Positions 25,125 through 35,900 of a DNA stretch of 36,357 nucleotides are shown here, one piece after another. Source of the DNA: Desulfobacterales bacterium (lineage in GTDB: Bacteria; Desulfobacterota; Desulfobulbia; Desulfobulbales; BM004). The notes under the pieces are model-generated. The model worked only from the letters and a program-made list of their open reading frames with translations, made no database searches and was not told the DNA's origin. The position numbers and the translations under genes are program-made. The stretch lies in NCBI GenBank assembly GCA_021647905.1, contig JAKITW010000020.1:1-36357 (forward strand). The letters run 5' to 3'. Numbering within the stretch: position 1 is the first letter of the stretch; each line of letters starts with the position of its first letter.

Positions 25125-26234
25125 ATGAAAGCACTTGTCGCCCTGGAAGATGGCACTGTTTTTGAGGGGGAATCCTTTACCGGTCCTGGCGAGGCCGTCG
25201 GGGAGATCGTCTTTAATACCAGCATGAGCGGCTATCAGGAGCTGTTGACCGACCCCTCCTACAAGGGCCAGATGGTTACCATGACCTATCCCCTGATCGG
25301 CAATTACGGGGTCAATCACGAGGATATGGAATCGGACCGGATTCATCTTGATGCCTTTCTGGTCAGGGAGTACAACGCAATGCCGAGCAATTATCGGGCC
25401 ACCGGCAACCTGGCCGATTTCCTGATGGAGCATGGAATCCTGGGGGTGGAGGGGCTCGACACCCGGGCCCTTACCCGCCATATCCGGATCGTCGGCGCGA
25501 TGAAGGCGGTGGTCTCCACCGAGGACCTTGATCCGGTCTCCCTGGCGAACAAGGCCCAGACCTCGGCCGGGCTGGTCGGTCGCGACCTGGTCCGGGAGGT
25601 TACCTGCGCCAGGGCCTACGGCTGGACCGCGGACGGCCCCAGGCAAGGGGCTGGTTTCACCAGCGCCGGTCCCGGCCGGTACCGGGTGGTGGTCATGGAT
25701 TTCGGGCTCAAGTACAACCAGCTGCGGTTGCTGGCCGAGCGTGATTGCCGTATCCAGGTGGTGCCGGCCGGGACCGGCGCCCAAGAGATCCTGGCCCTGG
25801 AGCCGGACGGCATCTTCCTGTCCAACGGGCCCGGCGATCCGGCCGGGGTGGAGGGGGTGGTGGAAACGGTCCAGGCCCTGCTCGGCCGGAAACCGATCTT
25901 CGGCATCTGTCTCGGCCACCAGATCCTGGGGCTGGCCTATGGGGGCGCCACCTATAAGCTGAAGTTCGGTCATCGCGGGGTCAACCAGCCGGCCAAGGAT
26001 CTTGAAACCGGCAAGGTGGAGATCACCTCCCAGAACCATGGTTTCTGTGTGGACATGGACAGCCTTGACCCGGAGCAGGTGGAGCTGACCCATGTCAATC
26101 TCAACGATAACAGCGTTGAGGGGATGCGGCATCGACGGTTTCCGGCCTTTTCAGTGCAGTATCATCCGGAAAACGCCCCTGGTCCCCATGACACCCTTTA
26201 TCTATTTGACCGCTTCATAGCGATGATGAGCTGA
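25125..26234 (+). CDS. carA: Carbamoyl-phosphate synthase small subunit
   Basis: CarA hydrolyses glutamine and passes ammonia to CarB for carbamoyl phosphate, the precursor of arginine and pyrimidines. The 369-residue protein has the N-terminal CarA domain (GEIVFNTSMSGYQELLTDPSY, GVEGLDTRALTRHIR). The class I amidotransferase domain carries nucleophile C262 in IFGICLGHQILGLAYG, the oxyanion segment FLSNGPGDPAG and the His-Glu pair in VQYHPE. AGGA lies eight bases before ATG 25125. The stop TGA is the first three bases of the palindromic repeat at 26232. carB follows after 194 bp instead of the usual short gap. Confidence 0.97.
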   Translation: MKALVALEDGTVFEGESFTGPGEAVGEIVFNTSMSGYQELLTDPSYKGQMVTMTYPLIGNYGVNHEDMESDRIHLDAFLVREYNAMPSNYRATGNLADFLMEHGILGVEGLDTRALTRHIRIVGAMKAVVSTEDLDPVSLANKAQTSAGLVGRDLVREVTCARAYGWTADGPRQGAGFTSAGPGRYRVVVMDFGLKYNQLRLLAERDCRIQVVPAGTGAQEILALEPDGIFLSNGPGDPAGVEGVVETVQALLGRKPIFGICLGHQILGLAYGGATYKLKFGHRGVNQPAKDLETGKVEITSQNHGFCVDMDSLDPEQVELTHVNLNDNSVEGMRHRRFPAFSVQYHPENAPGPHDTLYLFDRFIAMMS

Positions 26235-26384
26235 TGGCGTCGTAACAATTCCGATCTACCGCGTCGTAGCGCATTTTTGTTCGCTCGGCATACCGTTATG
26301 TATGGCCTTACTCTCAAAAATACACTACTCCTTGTATATCGAAATTCTTACTTAGCCATCCCGGTAATTCTTACGAGTCCATCA
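26232..26384. repeat. Family-3 153-bp palindromic repeat between carA and carB
   Basis: The outer ends TGATGGCGTCGTAACAATT and AATTCTTACGAGTCCATCA are inverted. Inside, GTAGCGCATTTTTG pairs with CAAAAATACACTAC, GGCATAC with GTATGGC, and AATTCCGATCTAC with GTATATCGAAATT. The element can fold into one long hairpin. It supplies the carA stop codon and lies in the carB leader. Confidence 0.85.
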
Positions 26385-26428
26385 TGAGTTGATCTATTAA
26401 AAAATTCTGCCAGTTAATATAGATACCC

Positions 26429-29400
26429 ATGCCTAAACGAACCGATATCAAGAAGATCCTGATCATTGGCTCCGGCCCGATTATCATCAGCCAGGCCTGT
26501 GAGTTTGACTATTCCGGCACCCAGGCGGTCAAGGCCCTGCGCGAGGAAGGCTACGAAGTGGTGCTGATCAACTCCAACCCGGCCACGATCATGACCGACC
26601 CGGAACTGGCGGACCGGACCTATATCGAGCCGATCACCCCGGAGATGGTCGCCAAGGTGATCGAGCGGGAGCGGCCCGACGCCCTGCTGCCCACCCTGGG
26701 CGGTCAGACCGGGCTGAACACCGCCATCAAGGTGGCCGAGATGGGGGTGCTCGATAAGTTCGGGGTGGAGCTGCTGGCCGCCAACATCGAGGTCATCCGC
26801 AAGGCCGAGGGGCGGGAGGAGTTCCGGGCCGCGATGAGAAAGATCGGCCTCAAGGTGCCGGATAGCGTTATTGTCCATACCCTGGACCAGGCCCTGGCCG
26901 CGGGCGAGGAGATCGGTTTTCCCCTGATCGTCCGGCCCAGTTTCACCCTGGGCGGCACCGGCGGCGGGGTGGCCTATAACATGCGGGAACTGGCCGCCCT
27001 GGCCGGCAGCGGTCTGGATCTGAGCCTGAACAGCGAGGTGATGCTGGAACGGAGCCTGCTCGGCTGGAAGGAATATGAGTTGGAGGTGATGCGGGATTGT
27101 AAGGACAATGTGGTCATCATCTGTTCGATCGAGAACATGGACGCCATGGGGGTGCACACCGGCGATTCGATAACCGTGGCCCCGATCCAGACCCTGACCG
27201 ACCGGGAATACCAGCAGATGCGTAACGCCGCCATTGCCATTATCCGCGAGATCGGGGTGGAGACCGGCGGTTCCAATGTCCAGTTCGCGGTCAATCCGGC
27301 GGATGGCGAGATGATGGTGATCGAGATGAACCCCCGGGTGTCGCGCAGTTCGGCCCTGGCCTCCAAGGCCACCGGTTTTCCCATTGCCAAGATCGCGGCC
27401 AAGCTGGCGGTTGGCTATACCCTGGACGAGATTCCCAACGATATCACCCGGGAGACCTATGCCTCCTTTGAGCCCACCATTGATTACTGTGTGGTCAAGA
27501 TCCCCCGCTGGACCTTTGAGAAGTTTCCCGAAACCGAGGATCTGCTCACCACGGCGATGAAGTCGGTGGGCGAGACCATGGCCATCGGCCGGACCTTCAA
27601 GGAGGCCTTTCAGAAGGGGATGCGTTCCCTGGAGGTGGGCCGGATGGGTTTTGGTGACGACGGCCGGGGCGATCTCAGCCATCTGGACCAGGCGGAATTG
27701 AACCATGGGCTGATCACCCCCAATTCCCAACGGGTTTTCCATATCTACGAGGCCTTGAAACGGGGGATGCGGGTGGAGCGGCTTTATGAATTAACCGCCA
27801 TTGATCCCTGGTTCCTGCGTAACCTGGAGCAGTTGGTGGCCACTGAAAAAGAGATCCGTGCCGCCGGGTTCAACGGCCTGGCCCAAGGACTGTTGCGCAA
27901 GGCCAAACAGCAGGGGTTTTCCGATTTTCAACTCGGTTACCTCACCGGCACCACTGAGAATGACATCCGGGAGTTGCGGGACAAGCAGAAGATCAGGCCG
28001 GTGTTCAAGCTGGTCGACACCTGCGCCGCCGAGTTCGAGGCCTATACCCCTTACTATTACTCCACCTATGAGGTTGAGGATGAGTCGCGGGGCAGCGATA
28101 AAAAGAAGGTGATGATCCTGGGCGGCGGACCCAACCGGATCGGCCAGGGGATCGAGTTCGACTACTGCTGCGTCCACGCCGCCTTTGCCCTGGCCGAGAT
28201 GAACATCGAAAGTATCATGGTCAACTCCAATCCCGAAACGGTGAGCACTGACTACGATACCTCGGACAAGCTCTATTTCGAGCCCTTGACCCGGGAGGAT
28301 GTGCTCAATATCATCGATCAGGAGCAGCCGGACGGGGTTATTGTCCAGTTCGGCGGCCAGACCCCGCTCAACCTGGCGGTGCCGCTGGCCACGGCCGGGG
28401 TGCCGATCCTCGGCACCTCGCCCGATTCCATTGACCGGGCCGAGGACCGGAAACGGTTCCAGCAGTTCCTGCAGAAGTTGAATCTGCGGCAGCCGGCCAA
28501 CGGCACGGCCCGGACCATTGACGAGGCCCTGGCCGTGGCCCGGGAGATCGGCTACCCGGTGGTGGTGCGGCCCTCCTATGTGCTCGGCGGCCGGGCCATG
28601 CGCATTGTCTACAATGAGGCGGGGGTCCGTGAGTTCATGGGATCGGCAATGATCGCCTCTTCGGAACATCCGGTGTTGATCGACAAATTTTTAAAAGACG
28701 CCACCGAGGTGGATGTGGACGCGATCTGCGACGGCGAGACCACGATTATCGGTGGGATCATGGAGCACATTGAGGAGGCCGGCATCCATTCCGGCGACTC
28801 GGCCTGCGTGCTGCCGCCCCATACCCTGGCGTTGGAGTTGATCGAGGAGATCAAGGCGGCGACCCGGGCCATGGCCATGGAGCTGAAGGTGGTGGGCTTG
28901 ATGAACGTCCAGTATGCGGTCAAGGACAATGACCTCTATGTCCTGGAGGTGAACCCGCGGGCCTCCCGGACCGCGCCCTTTGTCAGCAAGGCCACCGGCG
29001 TGCCCCTGGCCAAGCTGGCCACCAAGGTGATGCTGGGGATGACGCTTGCCGAACTGGGGCTTACCAGGGAGGTGGAGATCAGCCACTGGGCGGTGAAGGA
29101 GGCGGTGTTCCCCTTTGACCGTTTTGAGAACGTTGATACCCTGCTCGGTCCGGAGATGAAATCCACTGGCGAGGTAATGGGGATCGACCAGGATCTGGGA
29201 CTGGCCTTTGCCAAGTCGCAGTGGGCCGCCGGGCAGAAACTGCCCCTGGCGGGCAATGTCCTGATCAGTGTGCGGGACAATGATAAACCAGCGGTCAAGC
29301 CGGTGGCCCAACGGCTGCTCGATCTCGGCTTCTCGCTGGTCGCCACTGCCGGCACGGCCGCATACTTGAACGATAACGGGATCCTCTGCACCCGGGTGAA

Positions 29401-29644
29401 CAAGATTTCCGAGGGCCGGCCCCATATCCTTGACAAGATCCAGGACGGCCAGATCCAGTGGATAATCAACACCTCCATGGGCTCAAGGACCACTGAGGAT
29501 TCCTACACCATCCGCCGCAGCGCCCTGGACTACCGCCTGGCCTATACCACCACCATTTCCGGGGCCCTGTCCATGGTGGGGGCCGTGGAGACCCTCAAGG
29601 GACAGACCCTGGAAGTCAGGGCGATTCAGGAGTATTTTGAATAA
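26429..29644 (+). CDS. carB: Carbamoyl-phosphate synthase large subunit
   Basis: CarB makes carbamoyl phosphate from bicarbonate, ammonia and two ATP. The 1071-residue protein shows the internal duplication of two ATP-grasp synthetase units. Each opens with a GSGPI/GGGPN-type loop ([19 protein letters not shown] near residue 10 and [18 protein letters not shown] near 562). Each carries a GGQT segment and the [12 protein letters not shown] or [11 protein letters not shown] phosphate loop. The C-terminal 130 residues form the allosteric MGS-like domain with [20 protein letters not shown] 26429 gives the expected [17 protein letters not shown] opening. No strong ribosome binding site precedes it. 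A terminator was not seen; ftsH follows after 284 bp. Confidence 0.98.
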   Translation: MPKRTDIKKILIIGSGPIIISQACEFDYSGTQAVKALREEGYEVVLINSNPATIMTDPELADRTYIEPITPEMVAKVIERERPDALLPTLGGQTGLNTAIKVAEMGVLDKFGVELLAANIEVIRKAEGREEFRAAMRKIGLKVPDSVIVHTLDQALAAGEEIGFPLIVRPSFTLGGTGGGVAYNMRELAALAGSGLDLSLNSEVMLERSLLGWKEYELEVMRDCKDNVVIICSIENMDAMGVHTGDSITVAPIQTLTDREYQQMRNAAIAIIREIGVETGGSNVQFAVNPADGEMMVIEMNPRVSRSSALASKATGFPIAKIAAKLAVGYTLDEIPNDITRETYASFEPTIDYCVVKIPRWTFEKFPETEDLLTTAMKSVGETMAIGRTFKEAFQKGMRSLEVGRMGFGDDGRGDLSHLDQAELNHGLITPNSQRVFHIYEALKRGMRVERLYELTAIDPWFLRNLEQLVATEKEIRAAGFNGLAQGLLRKAKQQGFSDFQLGYLTGTTENDIRELRDKQKIRPVFKLVDTCAAEFEAYTPYYYSTYEVEDESRGSDKKKVMILGGGPNRIGQGIEFDYCCVHAAFALAEMNIESIMVNSNPETVSTDYDTSDKLYFEPLTREDVLNIIDQEQPDGVIVQFGGQTPLNLAVPLATAGVPILGTSPDSIDRAEDRKRFQQFLQKLNLRQPANGTARTIDEALAVAREIGYPVVVRPSYVLGGRAMRIVYNEAGVREFMGSAMIASSEHPVLIDKFLKDATEVDVDAICDGETTIIGGIMEHIEEAGIHSGDSACVLPPHTLALELIEEIKAATRAMAMELKVVGLMNVQYAVKDNDLYVLEVNPRASRTAPFVSKATGVPLAKLATKVMLGMTLAELGLTREVEISHWAVKEAVFPFDRFENVDTLLGPEMKSTGEVMGIDQDLGLAFAKSQWAAGQKLPLAGNVLISVRDNDKPAVKPVAQRLLDLGFSLVATAGTAAYLNDNGILCTRVNKISEGRPHILDKIQDGQIQWIINTSMGSRTTEDSYTIRRSALDYRLAYTTTISGALSMVGAVETLKGQTLEVRAIQEYFE

Positions 29645-29704
29645 GCGGAGCAGGGCGGCTTAAGACGATTTTCCCGCCAACCGCACCAACTCCGGGAATA
29701 TATT

Positions 29705-29734
29705 CTGGACTTTTGCTTATTCAATACTTATTGT
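29705..29734 (+). promoter_or_regulatory. Candidate promoter of ftsH
   Basis: CTGGACT at 29705-29711, 12 bp, then ATACTTATTGT at 29724-29734. The second block and the spacing are identical to the grpE promoter region. Confidence 0.5.
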
Positions 29735-29743
29735 AATTTGTTC

Positions 29744-29806
29744 AAGCCGGTCGCAGGCAGGCCTCCGTGCCCCGGAACGAGTCCGGGGCCTGGCTGCGGC
29801 CGGCTT
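29744..29806 (+). promoter_or_regulatory. Long hairpin in the ftsH leader
   Basis: AAGCCGGTCGCAG pairs with CTGCGGCCGGCTT (13 bp with one G-U), and inside it GCCCCGGA pairs with TCCGGGGC around a 5-nt loop. No T-run follows, so it is more likely a leader RNA structure or repeat than a terminator. The rest of 29645-29928 shows no gene. Confidence 0.55.
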
Positions 29807-29928
29807 CTTGCTTGGCCGGCGCGTTGCGGCCGGAACAACCTTGTCGTCCCTCTGGCAGCGGTCTTTTTAAGGGAAATATCGCGTACCGATGCCGGAATTA
29901 AAATGACCATGATTACTGGAGGCTGTTT

Positions 29929-31935
29929 TTGAATACTTTTTATAAAAATCTGAGCATGTGGCTGGTGATCGGGTTGACCGTGATTCTCCTGTTCAACCTG
30001 TTTAACAAGCCCCAGCTCCAACATGTCCAGATATCCTACAGCGACTTTATCAGCAACGTTAAGAGCGGGGCGATCAACCAGGTGGTGATCGAGGGAGATA
30101 AGATCACCGGAGCCCTTAAGGATGGCCAATCTTTTCGTACCGTTACCCCGCCCGATTCCGAGTTGATCCCGCTGCTGCGTGAATCCAACGTGGATATCAG
30201 CGTCAAGGAAAAGGAAGACACCCCCTGGTACGTCACCATCCTGGTCTCCTGGTTTCCGATGCTCCTTCTGATCGGGGTCTGGATCTTTTTCATGCGCCAG
30301 ATGCAGATGGGCGGCGGCGGACGCGGCGCTCTCTCATTCGGCAAGACCCGGGCCAAGCGGTTGGAGGCGGGCCACGCCAAGGTTACCTTCAAGGACGTGG
30401 CCGGTATCGAGGAGGCCAAGGAAGAGCTGTCCGAGATTATCGATTTTCTCAAGGACCCGCAGAAGTTCACCCGCTTGGGCGGCCGGATCCCCAAGGGGGT
30501 CCTGCTGGCCGGGGCCCCGGGTACTGGCAAGACCCTGCTGGCCAAGGCCATTGCCGGCGAGGCCGAGGTGCCCTTTTTCACGATCAGCGGCTCTGATTTC
30601 GTCGAGATGTTTGTCGGGGTGGGCGCCTCCCGGGTGCGTGATCTGTTTATCCAGGGCAAGAAGAACGCGCCTTGTATTATCTTTATCGACGAGATCGACG
30701 CGGTGGGCCGTCATCGCGGCGCCGGGCTCGGCGGCGGCCATGACGAGCGGGAGCAGACCCTGAACCAGCTCCTGGTGGAGATGGACGGTTTCGAGTCCAG
30801 CGAAGGGGTGATCATTGTCGCGGCCACCAACCGGCCCGATGTACTCGACCCGGCGTTGCTGCGGCCGGGCCGTTTCGACCGCCAGGTGATTGTGCCGATT
30901 CCGGATGTCAAGGGCCGGGAAATGATCCTTGGTATCTACGGGAGGCGGACCAAGCTGGCCGCGGACGTGGACCTGGCGGTTATCGCCCGCGGCTGTCCCG
31001 GTTTCACCGGCGCCGATCTGGAGAACATGGTGAACGAGGCCGCCCTGCTGGCGGCCCGCAGCAGCGCCGACCAGGTGACCATGAAGGACCTGGAACAGGC
31101 CAAGGACAAGGTGATGATGGGCGCGGAACGGCGCAGCATGATCATCAGCGACAAGGAAAAGGAGATCACCGCCTACCACGAGGCCGGTCACGCCCTGGTG
31201 GCCAGGCTGCTGCCCGGCACCGATCCGATCCACAAGGTGACCATTATCCCGCGCGGCAGTGCCCTGGGCCTGACCCAGCAACTGCCCATCGACGAGAAGC
31301 ATACCTATCCCAAGGGGTATCTGATCAGCCGGATGTGCATCCTGCTGGGCGGCCGGGTGGCTGAAGATCTTGTTTTCGGCGAGATTACCACCGGCGCGGG
31401 CAACGACATTGAGCAGGCCACCAATCTGGCCCGCAAGATGGTCTGCGAGTGGGGGATGAGCGACATGGGACCGCTCTCTTTCGGTAAAAAGGAAGAACAG
31501 ATCTTCCTCGGCCGGGAGATCGCCCAGCACCGCGATTACAGCGAGGACACCGCCATCCAGATCGACAAGGAGGTCAGGGACATGGTGTTCACGGCCCAGG
31601 AGACCGCGGAAAAACTGCTGTCCGGAAACATAGATCTGCTCAAGGCCATTGCCCGGGCCCTGCTGGATCAGGAAACCATTGTACTTGAGGATATCGAGGA
31701 GTTGATCAATGCCGGGTCCGGCCGCAAGGTGGATCCGGAACAACCGGCCAAGGAGCAGGAGGAGAAGCCGGTCGCCAAGGCCAGGGCCGCCAAGGCAGCG
31801 GTTGAGAAGCAGACCGCCGCGGCAGAGGCGGCGGCAGAGCCGCCGGCCGAAGAGCAGACCGTGGCCCAGGCCGGGACCAAGGCCGCCGGGCAGGGCGAGG
31901 ATGACGATATCGCCGGGAACGGGGCCCCGGCGTAA
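29929..31935 (+). CDS. ftsH: ATP-dependent zinc metalloprotease FtsH
   Basis: FtsH is a membrane-anchored hexameric AAA+ protease that degrades misfolded membrane proteins and regulators. The 668-residue protein has transmembrane helices at about residues 10-26 and 102-122 flanking a small periplasmic domain. It then has the AAA+ module with Walker A GAPGTGKT (195-202), Walker [17 protein letters not shown] and the SRH region [22 protein letters not shown], followed by the zinc site HEAGH (417-421). The start is TTG 29929: GGAGG sits six bases upstream, and it gives the family opening [13 protein letters not shown]. The C-terminal 60 residues are a low-complexity Ala/Glu/Lys tail. folP starts 76 bp downstream. 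Confidence 0.97.
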   Translation: MNTFYKNLSMWLVIGLTVILLFNLFNKPQLQHVQISYSDFISNVKSGAINQVVIEGDKITGALKDGQSFRTVTPPDSELIPLLRESNVDISVKEKEDTPWYVTILVSWFPMLLLIGVWIFFMRQMQMGGGGRGALSFGKTRAKRLEAGHAKVTFKDVAGIEEAKEELSEIIDFLKDPQKFTRLGGRIPKGVLLAGAPGTGKTLLAKAIAGEAEVPFFTISGSDFVEMFVGVGASRVRDLFIQGKKNAPCIIFIDEIDAVGRHRGAGLGGGHDEREQTLNQLLVEMDGFESSEGVIIVAATNRPDVLDPALLRPGRFDRQVIVPIPDVKGREMILGIYGRRTKLAADVDLAVIARGCPGFTGADLENMVNEAALLAARSSADQVTMKDLEQAKDKVMMGAERRSMIISDKEKEITAYHEAGHALVARLLPGTDPIHKVTIIPRGSALGLTQQLPIDEKHTYPKGYLISRMCILLGGRVAEDLVFGEITTGAGNDIEQATNLARKMVCEWGMSDMGPLSFGKKEEQIFLGREIAQHRDYSEDTAIQIDKEVRDMVFTAQETAEKLLSGNIDLLKAIARALLDQETIVLEDIEELINAGSGRKVDPEQPAKEQEEKPVAKARAAKAAVEKQTAAAEAAAEPPAEEQTVAQAGTKAAGQGEDDDIAGNGAPA

Positions 31936-32011
31936 CAATGGCCGGATATGTCAACTCCGTCCGGTTGAAGGGACCGGGCCGGAGAGCGTAGCGCTTGAAG
32001 ATGAAAAAAAG

Positions 32012-32839
32012 ATGAATGCACTCCATCTCTCCGCCGCTGACCGGGTACGGGTGATGGGCGTCCTCAACGTGACGCCCGACTCCTTTTCCGACGGCGGCGG
32101 TTTTGTTTCCGAACCAGCCATTGTCGCCCGGGTGGAGGATATGCTCGGCGCCGGGGTGGATATCATCGATGTGGGCGGCGAATCTTCCCGGCCCTTTTCC
32201 GAGCCGGTTGCAGTGGAAGAAGAACTGGCCCGGGTCCTGCCGGCGATCCGTCTGATCCGCGCCCGTTCCTCCCTGCCGGTTTCCATTGATACCACCAAGG
32301 CCGAGGTGGCCCGCCAGGCCCTGGACCTGGGCGCTGACATGATCAACGATATCAGCGCCCTGCGTTTCGACCCGGAGATGGTCGCCCTGGCCGCAACCAC
32401 CGATGTGCCGGTGATAATCATGCACATGCAGGGTACGCCCCGGGACATGCAGCTTGATCCCCATTATGAAGACGTGGTCGCCGAGATCAATGCTTTTTTT
32501 CAGGAGCGGCTTGACTGGGCCGCGGACCGGGGGGTGGCCCGGCAACGGTTCATCCTTGATCCGGGTATCGGCTTTGGCAAGACCCTGGACCATAACCTGA
32601 CCATTCTCAAACACCTGGAGCAGTTCCAACAGCTGGGCCTGCCGCTTCTGGTCGGCCATTCCCGCAAGGCATTTATCGGTACGGTCCTGGGCATTGAGGA
32701 TGCGGCTGACCGCGATGTCGCCACCGCGGCGGTATCCGCCCTGTGCGTTGCCCAGGGGGTTGCCGTTCTTCGGGTCCACGACGTGGGCAAGACGGTTCAG
32801 GCGGTACGCATGGCCCGGGCGATAAGTATGGCCCAATAA
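32012..32839 (+). CDS. folP: Dihydropteroate synthase
   Basis: FolP condenses p-aminobenzoate with the pterin pyrophosphate in folate synthesis. The 275-residue TIM barrel has the pterin-binding signature VMGVLNVTPDSFSDGGGF, IIDVGGESSRPFSEPV, SIDTTKAEVARQAL, MINDISAL, IIMHMQGTPRDMQ, ILDPGIGFGKTLDHN and LVGHSRKAFIG. ATG 32012 fits the family length. The ribosome binding site is weak (GAAGATGAAAAAAAG upstream). A longer frame back to 31709 overlaps ftsH and is arginine- and proline-rich shadow sequence. Following ftsH is a common arrangement. The stop codon lies in the left arm of a long terminator hairpin. Confidence 0.95.
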   Translation: MNALHLSAADRVRVMGVLNVTPDSFSDGGGFVSEPAIVARVEDMLGAGVDIIDVGGESSRPFSEPVAVEEELARVLPAIRLIRARSSLPVSIDTTKAEVARQALDLGADMINDISALRFDPEMVALAATTDVPVIIMHMQGTPRDMQLDPHYEDVVAEINAFFQERLDWAADRGVARQRFILDPGIGFGKTLDHNLTILKHLEQFQQLGLPLLVGHSRKAFIGTVLGIEDAADRDVATAAVSALCVAQGVAVLRVHDVGKTVQAVRMARAISMAQ

Positions 32840-32876
32840 GAAACCTCCCGAATTACGGGAGGTTTCTTATTGGGCC
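32830..32876 (+). terminator. Long palindromic terminator at the folP stop
   Basis: A 21-bp perfect stem (left arm GGCCCAATAAGAAACCTCCC plus G) closes a 5-nt AATTA loop. The folP stop TAA is in the left arm. Its inner part CCTCCCG/CGGGAGG followed by TTTCTT can act alone. Convergent genes meet here, so it may work both ways. An 8-bp repeat (TTGAACGG/TTGAACGT/TTGAACGG) follows. Confidence 0.75.
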
Positions 32877-32907
32877 GTTTGAACGGTTGAACGTTTGAAC
32901 GGTTCTT

Positions 32908-35900
32908 TCAATGCGGGCTGGTCGCCTTTTTCAGCGGTACCGTGTACTCCAGGGTTTCGTCCGGCAGCAGGGCGTGGGTTCGTCTGACCCGGACCCGGAC
33001 CGACTCGCTGTCCTCCTTGTAGAGCATGATGATCTTCACGTCCTCAACAGCGGTCACCGGTTCATCGTCAATGGCGATGATGAGGTCGTTTTTTCTGATT
33101 CCTGTTTTTCCGGCCTGGCCATGGGGGCTGAGATCGGTCACCACTGCTCCGGCCCGGTCCGGTTCTTCGGAGAGCTGTACCCCGATCAGGGGCAGGGGCT
33201 TAAGCGAGGCCGGCGGGGAAAAGAAGTGGTAATCAGCCGTGGCCGGATCGATCTCCCGGCCGTCGTTGTTGACCACCACTGCCTGGGCGACATCCAGCCG
33301 GCGGGCCAGCCGCGGCGGGATCCCGGATTTTTTGTCCACATGCCCCTGACCGGCGATTACCACCATTCGATTATCGGGATGGCTGCTCAGGTATCGGGCC
33401 GCGGCCTCGGCCATGGTCTCGTCCCACAGGGCCTGGGCCTGGATAAAGCCGTTGAACCGGCCGCTGTCATCCGCGCCGGAGTGCATCTTGAAGAACGGGA
33501 TCAACCGGTCCCGGTAGCCGGGCAGGGACAGGTCCCGGTCCGCGGGGAGCGCGGCCCGTTCTTCAGGGGTCAGGGCCTTGAAGTCGCCGTTCTTGAACAC
33601 GCTGCCGACCACCTTTCTTTTCTGGTTCAAGGCAATGATCGGGATCTGGTGGCGCCGGGCAAAGTTGATGATTTCCCGGTAGAGCCGGTAGTCGAATCGC
33701 CACATGTCAAAGTAATTCGATTTTTTCAAGAATTCCCTTTCCTCGATCTTCAGGGCCAGATAGTCGTCCAGGACCTGTTGGGTGGAGCGGTCGAACATCT
33801 CCATCCCAATGGCCAGGGCGGGGTCGCGGGCAAACAGGGCCCGGATGATCCGGAGCTGCAGCTGGTGGTCCTGGTAGCTGGTGTGGTTTTCTCCCACATA
33901 GATCACCCGTTTGCCGGCCAGCTGGTCGATGATCGCGGAAAAGTCCAGGGCCCGGCTGGTCTTGATTCCAGCCGGCGGCGGGGCCACCGGGTAGCGCAGC
34001 CCATGTTCGGCCGCAATCTGTTTTTTTGTCCGGAGCCGGCCGCGGTCAAAGTGGAGAAAGCTGTACTTGCCGTAATGGCGGAGCTTGGCCAGGGCCAGGG
34101 CGGTCTCCTGCCTGGAAGCGGTTGACACCAGTATTGCCACCTGCCCGGGATTGAGCGGGTGGGGCCGGACGTCCAGGGTGAACCCCCCGGGCGGATGCAT
34201 GGCCCGGGCAAAGAGCGAGCGGCTGGTCCTGCCCTGGCCCAGGAAGAGCACCGCGTTGCTGGCCAGTTCCTTGGCTGCGGTATCACTGTCAGCCTCGTTG
34301 ATGATCGTGCAGCCGGTTTGTTGCAGATATTCGACCAGCGGGCCGAAACGGTCCGCATCGGTGTCTGCCGCGATTATCGCGATTTTGTTCTCAGCGCCGT
34401 CGAACCGGGACCAGCTGGGCGCAAGCTCGGCCGGCCCCTGGCTGCGGAGGATGTCCGCGTCGGGATCAAGGATCAGTTCCGCTGGAACCGCCTTGACCGG
34501 CAAAGATACCGGGGTCTCTTTGCCGGTCAGGGTCAGTTCTCTCCTGATATCGCCCTGGGGGGTGCGGATAACCAGCGGCACGGTCAGGTCATAGGGGGCG
34601 GCGGTCCCCTGGACCACCACAAAGCTGAGTATCGGCTGCCCCTTTTTTTCCTGGACCGTGATTTTATCGAGGTAAAGCTCCGGGATATCGGTCCGGGTCA
34701 GCCACTGTTCGAAAAGTTCCTTGAGATCGGTCTTGCCGGTCTTTTCAAAACTGGCGCGCAGGTCGGCCCAGCCGGCCGGCCGGTGCCGCATCCGGGTATA
34801 AAAATCGCGCAGGCCCGCATTAAAGGCCTGCGCGCCCAGCTTGTTTCTCAACAGGTGGAAGAAGAGCGCTCCCTTGCCATAGCCCACGGCCCGGATCTGT
34901 TCCCGGTTGCCGGCGCGGTCGTCGGCGCCGTGGAACCCGGCCAGGGTTATTGTATTGTCCGAATGGACATAGCTGCAGTATTTCAGTATCTGGTCCCGGC
35001 GGTAGCCCCGGTCCTCGCCCCGGTCCGCGGCCAGGGCATGGTCGGCAAGATAGGTGGTAAGCCCCTCGGCCCAGTTTCCGGAACCGTCCGCCACCCGGAC
35101 GGAGTTGCCCAGCCAGGCGTGCAGTATCTCGTGGCCCAGCGAGGTCCTGACGATAAAGGGCAGCCGCACCACTGCCTGGCCGAGCAGGGTGAAGGTGGGC
35201 ATGGCATAGCCGGTGGGCAGCCGGTTCTCGACAATGGCGAACCGCTTATAGGGATAGGGGCCGAGCAGTTTCTCGTACCTGGTCAGATATTTTTTCGCCT
35301 GGTCCCGGTAGCCCTTGGCCAGTTCCCGGTCTTCTTCAAAAAAATAACTGGCCAGGACAACGCCGCTGTCAAGGGTTTCCTCCTCCACCCGGTACGGGCC
35401 GGCCACCAGGTTGATCGAGTCAAGGGGATAGGGGAAATCAAATTGTACCTGCCGGAGACCCGGCGCCGGACCGGGCCCAATAACAATGGTCCTGGTCTCG
35501 GATATGGCCGAGAACCTGTCCGGGATAATAACCGTGAGCCGGAACAGCATCTCTTCCTCGGCCAGGGGCAGCCAGTGGCCGGTCAGACTGATCCCCTGCT
35601 CGCTGATCAGTTCAAGGGACGGACCCCGGTGCGGGTGCTGCCTCCCTGGTGTAGTTGATCTCGATCTCCTGGTCCTGGTCAGCGGCCGGTATCCGCAGTT
35701 GAGCCTTTTCCGGGTCAGCTTGCACCAGGACCCCGTTGATCCTGATCCCGGTGACCTTGAGCCCGTCAAGGTGGAGCGCCAGATCGCGGCCGGCCGGGAT
35801 CGTGATCCGGGAGACTGCCGAGAGCCGGTTTTGGTCGAGATCAAAAGCAACGGTAATATCCTGCCGGGGGACAGAGTCTGATGCGGCAACGGCTACCGGG

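Noticed and set aside
31709-32011. N-terminal extension of folP overlapping the end of ftsH
   Set aside because: The extension is Arg/Pro-rich shadow sequence of ftsH. ATG 32012 gives the normal length of dihydropteroate synthase.
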